A stretch of 64,000 bases of DNA from Gemmatimonadota bacterium (GCA_029262175.1 JAJCZV010000070.1:60649-124648), one strand, 5' to 3'; counted from the first letter of the stretch, positions 53,216-62,826 are shown. Made by a program: numbers and translations. Notes: generated by a model not told the origin, from the sequence alone.

Positions 53216-54903
53216 GTCGGTGGTCTGCTCGTGCCGGATGGTTCGGGACAGCGCTCTTTGTCTTTGCGCTTCCGATGTCCGCCGCTCACGCGCAGCAAGA
53301 CCCGTCGGCCCCCGCATCGGATTCGACGACGGAGGTCACGGCCCGCCCGCGCCTGTTGGTCACCGGCATCGCCGGTTCAACCATCTACCTAACGTTGGAG
53401 ACGGCGCTGGTGCCGCTGGAGCTCGGCCAGATTCTGGACGTTGCGGGCGCCTCCGAAGGACCCTCGCTCGGTCGTCTCGTCGTGCTCGAGCGCGCTGCCG
53501 GCCGAATCCTGACACGGTTCGACGGAGAGGCCTTCCCGGTGACCCGGGGCACGATGTTGTATCTCGCTTCAGATCGAGCCGTCGTAGCGGGACCGCAAGC
53601 GCCCACGCCTCTCCCGCGCGAGACGGCGCGTGAACGACGGACACGAACGACCCGCGAGCGCGGGGCGGCGTACACGCCGGGGCCACGTGTCAGCGGCTTC
53701 TTCGCGCTCGAGTCCGACCTTCGACGCTCCTCGTCCAACTACGTGACGGCTGCGGATGGAGTGTTCGGCGGCTCAGTCGGGACCATCGAGCGCACGTTTG
53801 CGACTCCGGGCGCCAGGGTCCGTGCAACCCTCGCCGGGCTGCCGGCCGGCCTACGCCTGCATACTTCCATTCGCGCGTATCACCGAGAACGCGTGAGCCG
53901 GCGCCCGGTGAACGAGTCGGAGTTTCAGCTGTTCGAGGCCTACGTGGCGGCCGAGCCCCTGGGCTCTCCCATCAAGCTGCAAGCCGGCCGTTTTCTCAAT
54001 CGACACGAGGCTTTCCGGGGATATTGGGACGGCGGGTTGGTCCGGGTCGGTACCGATCGGTTCGGTTTGGGTGTCAGCGCGGGATGGGAGCCCGTGATTC
54101 GAGACGATGGTCTGAACCAAGATCTACTCAAGTACGCGGCGTTCGTCGGTACGGAGACGGGCTCGAGGAGCACGCGATACGCCGCGTCGCTCTCGGCGAC
54201 CCGACTGGATTCTCGAGTGGGTGGGGTCGATCGAACGATTGTCGGCGCGGCCCAGCGTCTTACGGCCGGACAGCTGCGGCTGAACGCGAGCCTGGAAGCG
54301 GAGCGCGATACGGCGACGAACACGTGGCTGATCTCCCGATTTCATGCGAGCGCCAGAGTTCGCGCCGGACGCCTTTCGATTCGCACCAATGCTTCGCGAC
54401 TCCGTGGCCCCGTGGGCGTCGCCTTCGACCCGGGTCTCGATCCGCGTCGCGAGGCCTCTCGAACCGGGCCGGCCCGCGATCGCATCGGGGCGGGTTTGTC
54501 CCTGCGCGTGGGCGCCGGCTCGATCGGAGGCGACGCGACGGTGAGCAGAGATCGCGGGGACCGTTCGAGCCGCACATACGCCGGACACGTGCTCCTACCG
54601 CGGGCGCTGCCCGGGGATGTCTCGTTGCGGTTGAACGGCTTCTACTGGGAGGATGACCGAGCGAACGATGCCACGTCGGGGTCCGTCGGGTTCTCGCGTC
54701 GCTTCGGAAAGGTCCACGCCGATGTGGGCTATCTTATCGATCGGTCCCAGCGTTCTGGATTCGGCGTCACGTCACACGGACTCTTGCTGGGCTTCCGCGT
54801 CAGCGGCTCCACCGGGTGGAGATACGACATGAGCGGCTTTGCTCGACGAGGTACAGAGCTCGAAACCGATCGACTCTACACGAGACTTTCGAAGAGCTTC
54901 TAG
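53212..54903 (+). CDS. Outer-membrane beta-barrel protein of the cytochrome cluster
   Basis: 563 residues. A signal peptide ends at AHAQQ. Residues 45-130 form a small beta domain (LLVTGIAGSTIYLTLETALVPLELG). From about 160 the sequence alternates polar and apolar residues as in barrel strands (VSGFFALESDLRR, GLRLHTSIRAYHRE, LSIRTNASRLRG, VSLRLNGFYWEDD), and it ends in Phe after YTRLSKS, the BAM recognition signature. No CXXC of the MtrB type is seen near the N-terminus. Overlap with the 7-haem gene (ATGA) suggests a porin for that cytochrome pair. Homology to MtrB cannot be claimed from reading alone. Confidence 0.8.
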   Translation: MSRWSARAGWFGTALFVFALPMSAAHAQQDPSAPASDSTTEVTARPRLLVTGIAGSTIYLTLETALVPLELGQILDVAGASEGPSLGRLVVLERAAGRILTRFDGEAFPVTRGTMLYLASDRAVVAGPQAPTPLPRETARERRTRTTRERGAAYTPGPRVSGFFALESDLRRSSSNYVTAADGVFGGSVGTIERTFATPGARVRATLAGLPAGLRLHTSIRAYHRERVSRRPVNESEFQLFEAYVAAEPLGSPIKLQAGRFLNRHEAFRGYWDGGLVRVGTDRFGLGVSAGWEPVIRDDGLNQDLLKYAAFVGTETGSRSTRYAASLSATRLDSRVGGVDRTIVGAAQRLTAGQLRLNASLEAERDTATNTWLISRFHASARVRAGRLSIRTNASRLRGPVGVAFDPGLDPRREASRTGPARDRIGAGLSLRVGAGSIGGDATVSRDRGDRSSRTYAGHVLLPRALPGDVSLRLNGFYWEDDRANDATSGSVGFSRRFGKVHADVGYLIDRSQRSGFGVTSHGLLLGFRVSGSTGWRYDMSGFARRGTELETDRLYTRLSKSF

Positions 54904-54919
54904 GACCTCTGACGAACGC

Positions 54920-56044
54920 TTACCGACCTTCGTCGTCCCCGACGATCGTCACGCCAAATCGATCCAGCACCAAGTCGATCGGGTTCGCGATCGTCAACCG
55001 CTGGTCTCCGGCAAACAGCAACGCCACCGGCTTGCGGTCGTTTGGCCCGGGGTTCCCGTTCGCATCCACGTCGTAGGCGACGATCAGCGAACCGGAGTCG
55101 CCTCCCTGACTCATGTCGCAGCACAACACGACCTGTCCGGTAAAGCGCGCGACTTGAGATCCGGCCGAGCCGTAGTTGACGTTGATCGACGCGTTGATCG
55201 AGTCGACTTCGCCCCTCGTTAGCCCGGTCGTGCGGCCGTACTTCTGAACGCCGAGTCCAGGTTTGGCGGCAATCGTCACGGTTCGCGGCGAGCCGTAGCC
55301 ATCGGCCGGCGTGCGCGCCATCACCTGATCGGTTCTGGCGATGGCCGCGTCGATGCGGTTGCTGGCAAACATGGACAAGGCGACGGGTTCAAACGCGGCC
55401 AGCGTGCCGATCACATCCGCCGGCTGTACGCCACCGTCGATCGGGCCCGGCTGGAGTAGTTCGTCGCCGACCTTCGCCTTTCCGGCCGGGACGAACACAT
55501 GCCAATTGCTGAGAGCGTAGGTCTCGGAACCGTCGGTCACCACCGCGCCGATCGTTCCCGCCGTCGAACTCGTGTGCCCGGTCGAGACCCCCATGGGGAC
55601 CGGACGATCGAATCGCGAGTTCGGCAGCAGCTCGTCACGTGGTGAGATGTTGAACGGTCCGGCCTTTTGTAGAACGATGGGGAAGCCGTCCAACTCGAGA
55701 CTCTGAGGAAGCAGACCAGATCTCTGGGCGGCCACGATGGGTCCGACCGTATTGGTGTAGAGCTTGATGACCGGCGAGCCGGATTCATCCCAGCCCACGC
55801 CGGTCCCCACGACGCTCGAGATGCCGAAGAATCGATCTTCGTTCTTCTCCTGGACTCGGATTGCGCGGGCGAGCTGCGGGTCGCCAAACATCCCCTGCTG
55901 CAGCTTCGAGAGCGCTTCCTCGGTCGACTTCCGGTCGACATGATCCAGGTTCAGGTCAAAGCGGATCGGCAGCTCGGAGTGAAACGAGACAAACGCCATC
56001 CCCGCGATAACGAGGGCGAGGATCAGATTCTTGCGTGGGTTCAT
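54920..56044 (-). CDS. Membrane-anchored Nal1-like trypsin-fold serine protease
   Basis: 374 residues. A signal anchor (NLILALVIAGMAFVSF) is followed by an N-terminal domain (residues 40-135) and a trypsin-fold catalytic part. Triad: His182 (LSNWHVF), Asp232 (NRIDAAIAR) and Ser318 (QGGDSGSLI). The pattern is that of the Nal1-like group of bacterial and plant proteases. The domain at 73-133 (GTGVGWDESGSPVIKLY...GPF) is repeated in the small protein encoded just upstream. Its start overlaps that gene's stop (ATGA at 56041-56044). Confidence 0.85.
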   Translation of the reverse strand: MNPRKNLILALVIAGMAFVSFHSELPIRFDLNLDHVDRKSTEEALSKLQQGMFGDPQLARAIRVQEKNEDRFFGISSVVGTGVGWDESGSPVIKLYTNTVGPIVAAQRSGLLPQSLELDGFPIVLQKAGPFNISPRDELLPNSRFDRPVPMGVSTGHTSSTAGTIGAVVTDGSETYALSNWHVFVPAGKAKVGDELLQPGPIDGGVQPADVIGTLAAFEPVALSMFASNRIDAAIARTDQVMARTPADGYGSPRTVTIAAKPGLGVQKYGRTTGLTRGEVDSINASINVNYGSAGSQVARFTGQVVLCCDMSQGGDSGSLIVAYDVDANGNPGPNDRKPVALLFAGDQRLTIANPIDLVLDRFGVTIVGDDEGR

Positions 56045-56274
56045 CGTCCGCGTCTCCCTGAGGCCGACATGGCCCGAAACGGGCCCCCGCCCACGACCAA
56101 GACTGGGTGACCTTCATAGCGACTGGGGATCTTCTTGCTCGGGCCCTGATCCGAGATGTACACCTTGAGACAAGGCGCCCCTTTGTGGGCCCCGATGCCG
56201 ACGCCGGAGACTCCTCCGCGCGGCATCAACTCGTCCGCCAGCCCCTTTTGTGCCTGTTCGATCGACTGCTTCAT
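56041..56274 (-). CDS. 77-residue stand-alone copy of the protease N-terminal domain
   Basis: The sequence follows the same pattern as the N-terminal domain of the adjacent protease: a helix (KQSIEQAQKGLADEL against KSTEEALSKLQQGMF), then GVGIGAHKGAPCLKVYI against GVGWDESGSPVIKLYT, P-x4-G-x-P, and GPF near the end. It has no signal peptide, so it would stay in the cytosol unless exported otherwise. The ATG at 56272-56274 is used; a long open stretch upstream of it lacks similarity. It may regulate or chaperone the protease. Confidence 0.7.
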   Translation of the reverse strand: MKQSIEQAQKGLADELMPRGGVSGVGIGAHKGAPCLKVYISDQGPSKKIPSRYEGHPVLVVGGGPFRAMSASGRRGR

Positions 56275-56417
56275 CTCGCGTTCCTGAGCTGAAAACCGGG
56301 GTTTCGACCCATTCCACCTGCAAGCGGTATACAAACTGTATGCCTGGAGCCCCGGAGCGTTCCAATGGGGCCCATCCAACCTACGCGGCTCACGGTCACT
56401 TAGTGTCGGAGCGATCG

Positions 56418-57689
56418 CTAGTTCGACAGCGGTCTGTGCACGTGCACCCGACCGCCCTTCATGACGAACACCACCTGACCCAGCGCCTCGATCTCGAGGG
56501 AGGGATCCCCGGCGACGGCGATCAAGTCGGCCAACATTCCCGGGGCGATGGTCCCCACTTCGTCTCCGAGTTCCAGCGACTCGGCCGCCCGGCTCGTGGC
56601 TGATACGATGGCATCCATGGCGTCTTGGCCGCCCTCGCGGACGCGATAAGCCAGCTCGGTCCAGTTGTTTCCGTGCGCTCCGGCCACCGCATCGGTACCG
56701 AAAACGATCTCGAGGCCGGGCACGTCGAGCGCCTCGCGGAACGCCTCGAGCGCAGTCGGGACGGCGTCACGCATCTGCTGAAACCCCTCTTCGGTGTAGT
56801 TCCCGATCCCCAGATAGCGCGCTTGATTCTGGAAGTAGTTCTCGAAGATGAGATGGATATGCGGATCGAAATAGAGTTGATGTTCCGCCAGGAGCTCGAG
56901 CGTCTCCCGGTCGAGCAGGGCGCCGTGCTCGATCTGCGAGCAGTTCGCGAGCGCGGAACGGCGCGCGCTCTCGGGCCCGTGCGCGTGCACGACGGCTCGG
57001 AGACCGCGGGCCGATGCTTGTCCGCAGGCCGCATCGAGCTGCGCCTGGCTCAAGGTGGGCGAGCCTCCAACTCTGATGCTGGCCGACGCGAAGATCTTGA
57101 TGACGTCGGCGCCCGCTTCCGCTAGTTCATCGACGCGCGCACGTATCTCCTCGGGAGACCCCGTGCCGGCGGTAATCGCCGAAATCGAGGTCAGGATTCG
57201 CGGGCCGGGAAGGTCGCCGCCATCGATCGCGGCTCGAAGCGGGATGTCCTCGGCGCCACCAAGGCTCTGAACCGTCGTAACGCCGCTGATCAACATCTTC
57301 CACGCATTCTCTGCCGCATAAAGCGCCACGTCCTCGGCCGAATCGGTCGATTCGGCGTTGTGAAGACGGTCGGTGTCCCGGTCGAAGTGCCACCCGAGGT
57401 GCACGTGCGTGTCGATCAGGCCCGGGAGAAGCGTGGCTCCCCCGAGGTCGTACACGACCGCGCCCTGGGTGGCGCCTCGGGGAACGATGGCCTCGATGCG
57501 ATCGCCTCTGACCACGATCTCGCGGTCCTCGATAAATCCGCCGACTCCGTCGAGGATTCGCTCCGCTCGGAGGACGACCGGCGCATCGGGCGGGGCCGCC
57601 GTGTGCCCCGGACCATCGACCGGACCCGCACAACCCGCTGCGGCGGCCGTCGCGACAAAGAGTCCCCGCTTTAAGAGCCTTCCGGCCAT
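56418..57689 (-). CDS. Amidohydrolase-family lipoprotein (imidazolonepropionase/prolidase-like)
   Basis: 423 residues. A lipobox (AAAAGC) near residue 20 puts it on a membrane. The amidohydrolase barrel shows the metal ligands in DTHVHLG, the candidate carboxylated Lys in VIKIFA, His in VVHAHG and IEHGAL, and Asp in FGTDAV. The N- and C-terminal small beta domain is present (EDREIVVRGDRIEAIVP; GTIAPGMLADLIAVAGDP). Members include Xaa-Pro dipeptidases and deacetylases. The ATG at 57687-57689 follows GGGAGATGGC; one four codons upstream is also possible. Confidence 0.9.
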   Translation of the reverse strand: MAGRLLKRGLFVATAAAAGCAGPVDGPGHTAAPPDAPVVLRAERILDGVGGFIEDREIVVRGDRIEAIVPRGATQGAVVYDLGGATLLPGLIDTHVHLGWHFDRDTDRLHNAESTDSAEDVALYAAENAWKMLISGVTTVQSLGGAEDIPLRAAIDGGDLPGPRILTSISAITAGTGSPEEIRARVDELAEAGADVIKIFASASIRVGGSPTLSQAQLDAACGQASARGLRAVVHAHGPESARRSALANCSQIEHGALLDRETLELLAEHQLYFDPHIHLIFENYFQNQARYLGIGNYTEEGFQQMRDAVPTALEAFREALDVPGLEIVFGTDAVAGAHGNNWTELAYRVREGGQDAMDAIVSATSRAAESLELGDEVGTIAPGMLADLIAVAGDPSLEIEALGQVVFVMKGGRVHVHRPLSN

Positions 57690-57844
57690 GCCATCTCCCA
57701 TTCTTCTGTCCTCTCCAACCAAACGCCATCGGAAGGTTCGTCGGCGCGCACCCTCTCGGAAAGGCGGCTCACGCCTTATGGTGGAATTCACTCTGCGCTT
57801 CAGCTCGGACCCGTACGCAACTCGTCGCTTTCCAGGGGCCTATC

Positions 57845-58339
57845 GTGAACATCTTCGGTCGTCGTTTCGGTTGGTTGACTGTCTCGTCCTTTCTGCTCGT
57901 CGTTCCGTTGGTCGCTCAGGACTCCGCCGCCACCGGCGAGATCTCGCGGGTTCTCGACGCCCTGCACACGAAGGCTTCGGAGGCGGACTTCGAGGGGTAC
58001 TTCGATTTGTATGCAAGCGAGGCCGTGTTCCTGGGTACCGACGCGACGGAGCGCTGGCCAAGGGACGAGTTCATGGCCTATACGAAGGTCCGTTTCGATA
58101 CCGGGACCGGCTGGACGTACACACCGATCGAGCGGCATGTGACGATCGCCCCCGGCGGCCAGACCGCGTGGTTCGACGAGCGTCTCGACAACGCGAACAT
58201 TGGTGAGTCGCGGGGGAGCGGTGTGCTGGTTCTCGAGGATGGCGAGTGGAAGATCGCCCAATACAACTTGACGGTCCCCGTTCCGAATGATTTGTTGCGG
58301 GGCGTGGCCGAACAAATCAGGGCGTACTTGGGCGGGTAG
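57845..58339 (+). CDS. Secreted NTF2/SnoaL-like protein
   Basis: 164 residues starting at GTG, with a signal peptide (WLTVSSFLLVVPLVAQ). The mature part follows SnoaL_3/DUF4440-type folds: helix EISRVLDALHTKASEADFEGYFDLYASEAVFLGTDATE, then a strand-rich half ending GEWKIAQYNLTVPVPN. It is most like nuclear transport factor 2 proteins of unknown function. It stands between an amidohydrolase (divergent) and the FG-GAP gene (convergent). Confidence 0.78.
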   Translation: MNIFGRRFGWLTVSSFLLVVPLVAQDSAATGEISRVLDALHTKASEADFEGYFDLYASEAVFLGTDATERWPRDEFMAYTKVRFDTGTGWTYTPIERHVTIAPGGQTAWFDERLDNANIGESRGSGVLVLEDGEWKIAQYNLTVPVPNDLLRGVAEQIRAYLGG

Positions 58340-58359
58340 CCTTGGCCGGGTCCGTTCGA

Positions 58360-61300
58360 CTACCCTCGCGAGTCGACCAGATCTCCGCTGGCGTTGATCG
58401 TCACCTCGAGTGCATCCGCCGGAACCGCGGTCTCCGTCTGCTCTCCGCCCGGCCAGCGGACGGACACGCCGACGACCTGACCGGCTTTCCCGAGCACGGG
58501 TACCGCACTGTCTTGCGACCAGTAGCCCGACCCCGCGTGGATCTCACGCGCAGGTCCCAGACGGTCGGCGTAGCGCAGCCGGACAACGGCCCCGATTCCA
58601 GCAGGGTTTTCGCGCGGGCCCTGTAGGCGGACGCGAAGACCCGGAGCCGCACCGGTATTTCGATAGAGTTTGGTCTCCGCACCGTTTTGCGCGACGACGA
58701 GGTCGACGCGTCCATCCGCATCGAAGTCGGACACTGCCGCCCCTCGGCCCTCGCCGTACACCTTGATGCCCGATACCGAGCCGGGCACGGGGTCCAGGCC
58801 GCCGGCGCCATCTCCCCTCAGCCACAGGCCGCGGCCCGCGTCTTCCCGATTGGCCTCACTTCGAACCGCGAACAGGTTCTGGCTCAGAAAGACATCTTCG
58901 GCTCCATCTCCATCGAAGTCCGCGACCGTCACGGCGAACGCAGGGGCGAGCTGCGCTTCGCGCGGTAGCAGGACGGCTTCGAACGAGTCTCCGCGGTTGA
59001 GGAATGCCATATGGGCGAGGGTCTTCGCGCGCGCGACTCGTGCGTTGCGGATCGGACCGCCGATCAGGTCCTCCACGCTCATCCCGCCATACTGTTCGAA
59101 CCCCTGGACGCGCCGTTGAAGAAGCGGAAGCGCGTTCCCCAGCGTAAGCAGGCCGCGGAGCGGGACCGCGGCTCCGAGCTCGGCATCGTGTCGCGTTTCG
59201 ACGACGTCCCAAGTTCCGTTGTTGTCGAAGTCGGCGTGGTGAATCGTGGCCGGGTACTCGCCCGACGCCTTGAACGGACCGTTGAGACCTCGGTTGGTCG
59301 CGATGATGTCGAGTCGACCATCTCCATCCAGATCTCCGGTGGTGACCCCGTTCCACCATCCCGTGAAGTCTCCGAGACCGAGATCGACGGTCATGTCTCG
59401 CAAGCGTCCGTCGCGATTGATAAACACGCGAACCGGTCCCCACTCGATGGCCAAGACCAAGTCTGCGTCGCCATCGCCATCGATGTCGCTAAAGGTCGCG
59501 CCGGAGACGAGTCCGATGTCGGCTAGCGCATCGGCGTTCCCCTCGTCGAGCACAAACCGACCCCCCTCGTTGAGAAAAAGCCGGGACGTCGCGAGCGCCG
59601 GATACTGGATGGGGATGAGCCGACCCGCGACAAAAAGATCTAGGTCGCCGTCTCCGTCGTAGTCCGCCGATGCGAGCGCGCCCGCGCTCGAGAGATCGCC
59701 CGGAATGGCTTCGCGACGTCGAGCGCTTCCACCATTGAACTCGTATACCGTCCCGGCAGGCAGTTCGTAGGAGTCGGCCTCATACGTCGATTCGCCCACG
59801 ACCAGCAGTGGCGATCCGCTGTCGTCCGTCAGCCCGAGGGCCATGGTCTGGTCGTAGGGCGAACGACGACTCAACGCCGGGTCGTTGACGGCGCGGAATC
59901 CTCGATCGCCATCGTTTCGGAACTGCGCCAGCGAACCACCCGTGCCACTTGTGAGAAAGAGGTCGTCGTCTCCATCAGCGTCGGAGTCGAACCAGGAGAC
60001 ACCCGGTCCGCTCTGACTAAAGCGAATCGGAACCAACGGTTGTCGAACAAAATCATCAAACGCGTTCTCGACATGGACGTGGTTGATGAGCTGGCTGACG
60101 TCGGTGAACACCGGCTCGACATGGGTAGCGGCGGCGGGTGTGGCTGCTACGGCACCAGACTCGGACACCTCGTAGATGCGGTTTGCCTGCACACCGATCA
60201 CCCGGCTCACACCGCCATCTCGCCAGGTCACTTCGAGCGACATTTCGCCGTCGCCCGCCGCGAAGCTCGCCAAGGCATCGGAACTCGACAGGTAGTGTCC
60301 TCCGGCCGTGACTTCCTTGATCTGAACCGGGACGGGTCCGCCCATGAGCCGAATCTTGGCGCCGACGCCGCCCGTGTTGGGGGCGTCCCCACGCAACCGG
60401 ACGGCGACCCGCGATCCGCCGGCCTCGTTTCGAAACACACCGGCAGGAGACATGAGACGGTTGATCACGACATCGAGATCTCCGTCGTTATCGAGGTCCG
60501 CCGACGCGAGCCCGTGAGAAATGTCCTCGTCGTTGGCAAATCCCCACGCCTCCCCGACCTCCTCGAACGTGAGATCGCCGCGGTTTCGAAACGCGATGTT
60601 CTTCAACCGAAGCGGCGGAAAAACGGTGATCCGACGCCGCCAGTCCGCCGTCTCCGGACGACGCGCCGCGTCTTTGTCGATCGCATCGTAGAAATGCCCA
60701 TTCCCGATCAGCAGGTCCTCGTAGCCGTCGAAGTCGACGTCGACATACAGACTGCCCCACGACCACTCCGACGCGTCGATCCCCGCGTACTGGGCCGCCT
60801 CGGCGTAGGTGCCGTCGCCGCGGTTTACGAACAGCGTGTTCCGTGGTTTTTGCGGGCGGTTCGCGATCTGTCCCACAAACGGAGGGTCCGGCAAGCCGCC
60901 CCCGACTTGTTTCATCCGGCGTTGATGGTTGCGACTGAGCATCTCGACCAAGAAGAAGTCCGTGTCTCCGTCGCGATCCACGTCGGAGAAGTCGATGCCC
61001 ATCGTCGCAAAGCTCGTGTTGCGCATCGCCTCGAACGGGGGTGCGCGGAACCGGCCGCTTCCATCGTTGATCCAAACGTGATCAGGGCTGTGGAAGTCGT
61101 TGCAGACGTAGAGGTCGGGGTCGCCGTCGCCGTCCATGTCGTGGAAGCGTACGGAGAGCGCCCACTCGCGCGGATCTTCTCGAAGCGGCTGTCCCTGTTC
61201 GTCCAAAAACGCACCGCCCGTAAATGGTACGGCGGTAAATCTTCCGGTGCCGTCGTTGAGGTAGAAGCGGTCGGGCTCCGCGATCTCGAGACGAGCGACT

Positions 61301-62058
61301 CGTCCATCGACCACCTCGCCGACCGCGTAGTGCTCCTGAAACTCCGGTCGAACTTCGGCCCGACCATCCACGAGGCGATAGATGTTGCTGGGCTGGAGGA
61401 CATCGGGAGGATAGAGGTCCTCGACCGTCGCGACCTTGTTGTTGGCCACGTATAAGTCGAGATCTCCGTCGCCGTCCACATCGGCGAGCGCCATCGACAT
61501 GCTGCCCAGCGTCGAGCTTAGTCCAGCTTGATCCGTGACATCGGAAAACGACCCCGTGCCATCGTTCAAGAACAGGGCGTTGGGGCCGCCGAGCGCCGTG
61601 ACCAAGAGATCGAGATCTCCGTCACCATCGACATCCGCGAAGGTCGCTCCCGTCGAGAAGCGACCGTTGGCGTCGACGCCCGACGCGGCCGCGATCTCCT
61701 CGAATTTCCAATCCCCCAGATTTTGGTACAGCTCATTGGGGCCGTCCATACTGGAGAAATAGATATCGACGAGGCCATCGCCATCCACGTCGCCGAGGGC
61801 GACACCCGATCCGTTCACAAAATGGCTGTTGGAGATGTACTGCTCTTCGGTGACGATGTTCGAGAACGAGATCCCGGTCTGACTCGACATGAGTTGCGTG
61901 AAGCCCAGCCCATCGGCACCGGGCTCGCGCAATTCCGCCCACCGATAGCCGTCCGCCTCCTCCCACGTCAGCGACCCAGACTCGCACGCGCCGAATACGG
62001 CGACGCATCCGGCCAGTAGGCTGGCGTTCAATCGATTCCTGAAGGACGGCTGGCGCAT
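58360..62058 (-). CDS. Giant CRTAC1-like FG-GAP/ASPIC lipoprotein with many Ca-binding motifs
   Basis: 1232 residues. The signal peptide has a lipobox (AVFGAC). Fourteen D-x-D-x-D/N-G-x-x-D motifs of the DVDGDGDLD type occur through the protein, each the Ca site of an FG-GAP/VCBS propeller blade. Two UnbV/ASPIC-type domains are visible, around residues 560-600 (GGVGAKIRLMGGPV with GGHYLSSSDALASFAAGD) and at the end (NPAGIGAVVRLRYAD with GSGYWSQDSAVPVLG). The protein thus has an internal duplication of propeller plus ASPIC. Family members are extracellular and uncharacterised. The ATG at 62056-62058 begins the signal peptide. Confidence 0.9.
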   Translation of the reverse strand: MRQPSFRNRLNASLLAGCVAVFGACESGSLTWEEADGYRWAELREPGADGLGFTQLMSSQTGISFSNIVTEEQYISNSHFVNGSGVALGDVDGDGLVDIYFSSMDGPNELYQNLGDWKFEEIAAASGVDANGRFSTGATFADVDGDGDLDLLVTALGGPNALFLNDGTGSFSDVTDQAGLSSTLGSMSMALADVDGDGDLDLYVANNKVATVEDLYPPDVLQPSNIYRLVDGRAEVRPEFQEHYAVGEVVDGRVARLEIAEPDRFYLNDGTGRFTAVPFTGGAFLDEQGQPLREDPREWALSVRFHDMDGDGDPDLYVCNDFHSPDHVWINDGSGRFRAPPFEAMRNTSFATMGIDFSDVDRDGDTDFFLVEMLSRNHQRRMKQVGGGLPDPPFVGQIANRPQKPRNTLFVNRGDGTYAEAAQYAGIDASEWSWGSLYVDVDFDGYEDLLIGNGHFYDAIDKDAARRPETADWRRRITVFPPLRLKNIAFRNRGDLTFEEVGEAWGFANDEDISHGLASADLDNDGDLDVVINRLMSPAGVFRNEAGGSRVAVRLRGDAPNTGGVGAKIRLMGGPVPVQIKEVTAGGHYLSSSDALASFAAGDGEMSLEVTWRDGGVSRVIGVQANRIYEVSESGAVAATPAAATHVEPVFTDVSQLINHVHVENAFDDFVRQPLVPIRFSQSGPGVSWFDSDADGDDDLFLTSGTGGSLAQFRNDGDRGFRAVNDPALSRRSPYDQTMALGLTDDSGSPLLVVGESTYEADSYELPAGTVYEFNGGSARRREAIPGDLSSAGALASADYDGDGDLDLFVAGRLIPIQYPALATSRLFLNEGGRFVLDEGNADALADIGLVSGATFSDIDGDGDADLVLAIEWGPVRVFINRDGRLRDMTVDLGLGDFTGWWNGVTTGDLDGDGRLDIIATNRGLNGPFKASGEYPATIHHADFDNNGTWDVVETRHDAELGAAVPLRGLLTLGNALPLLQRRVQGFEQYGGMSVEDLIGGPIRNARVARAKTLAHMAFLNRGDSFEAVLLPREAQLAPAFAVTVADFDGDGAEDVFLSQNLFAVRSEANREDAGRGLWLRGDGAGGLDPVPGSVSGIKVYGEGRGAAVSDFDADGRVDLVVAQNGAETKLYRNTGAAPGLRVRLQGPRENPAGIGAVVRLRYADRLGPAREIHAGSGYWSQDSAVPVLGKAGQVVGVSVRWPGGEQTETAVPADALEVTINASGDLVDSRG

Positions 62059-62262
62059 GTACGGCGTCTCTCGCGTGCAAAACAAAGGGAAAATGTGCGT
62101 CCGGGTCGATTCCCCACCGATCGCCCGTGGCCGTATGATATGCGCATGGCTCATCGGAAAGAACGCTCTCGTCTTCGTCGGTCGGTCTCACTGATACTCT
62201 CGCCGGCGGCTCTCGTTTCGTGCGGCGGAACGCTCGATCCCCGAGAAACAAGGACTATCGTT

Positions 62263-62826
62263 ATGAAGCGATCTTGGATCAGTAGTTCGCTGCTCGTGGT
62301 TTTGTTTGCAGCGGCGTCACCCTTGGTTGGCCAGGAGGCCGGGCACGGACACGGCGATACCGCCTTCGTGATCGATCTCAGGGACGAGTTTCTCGGTCAC
62401 TTCGAGACCTCGAGCTACAAGATCACCGAGTTGGCTCGTGTGATGCCCGAGGCCTTGTACACATGGGCTCCTAGCGAAGGCGTGATGACGGTGGCCGAGG
62501 TCTACACGCACCTCGCACGCTACAATTTCATGTACCTAAACGAGAACCTCGGTATCGCCCCGCCAGGCGGGCTGGACTACGCCGATCTCGAGTCGATGAC
62601 AGACAAGCAGAAGATCAGGGACCTGTTCGAGATCTCGGTGCAGCACGTCAAAACGAGCGTGGCTGCCATGACGGAAGAAGCGCTTTCGAAAGAGACGACC
62701 CTCTACGGGCGCGAAGTCGCGAGCTGGTCGGTGCTGTTTCAGCTCGTCTCGCACATGAATGAACACGTAGGCCAGTCGGTCGCCTATGCGCGGATGAACG
62801 AAATCGCCCCGCCGTGGTCGCGATAG
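62263..62826 (+). CDS. Secreted DinB-family protein
   Basis: 187 residues with a signal peptide (SSSLLVVLFAAASPLVGQ). The DinB/YfiT four-helix bundle follows, with metal-ligand His residues in THLARYN, and in SHMNEHVGQS. DinB-like proteins bind a divalent metal and include thiol S-transferases. A secreted form is less common and may act on envelope components. The ATG at 62263 was chosen; the frame is open upstream but without conserved sequence. Confidence 0.85.
   Translation: MKRSWISSSLLVVLFAAASPLVGQEAGHGHGDTAFVIDLRDEFLGHFETSSYKITELARVMPEALYTWAPSEGVMTVAEVYTHLARYNFMYLNENLGIAPPGGLDYADLESMTDKQKIRDLFEISVQHVKTSVAAMTEEALSKETTLYGREVASWSVLFQLVSHMNEHVGQSVAYARMNEIAPPWSR

Noticed and set aside
53212..54903. 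Calling the barrel protein MtrB
   Set aside because: It is shorter, the N-terminal CXXC of MtrB is absent, and no sequence match is evident by eye. Only the gene context is similar.
60040..61455. A 471-codon open frame on the plus strand
   Set aside because: It is antisense to the FG-GAP lipoprotein; its repeats are the reverse image of the Ca-motif codons.
62095..62262. N-terminal extension of the DinB gene with a lipoprotein-like segment (LVSCGG)
   Set aside because: The ATG at 62263 already starts a complete signal peptide, and the upstream stretch would place two export signals in a row.
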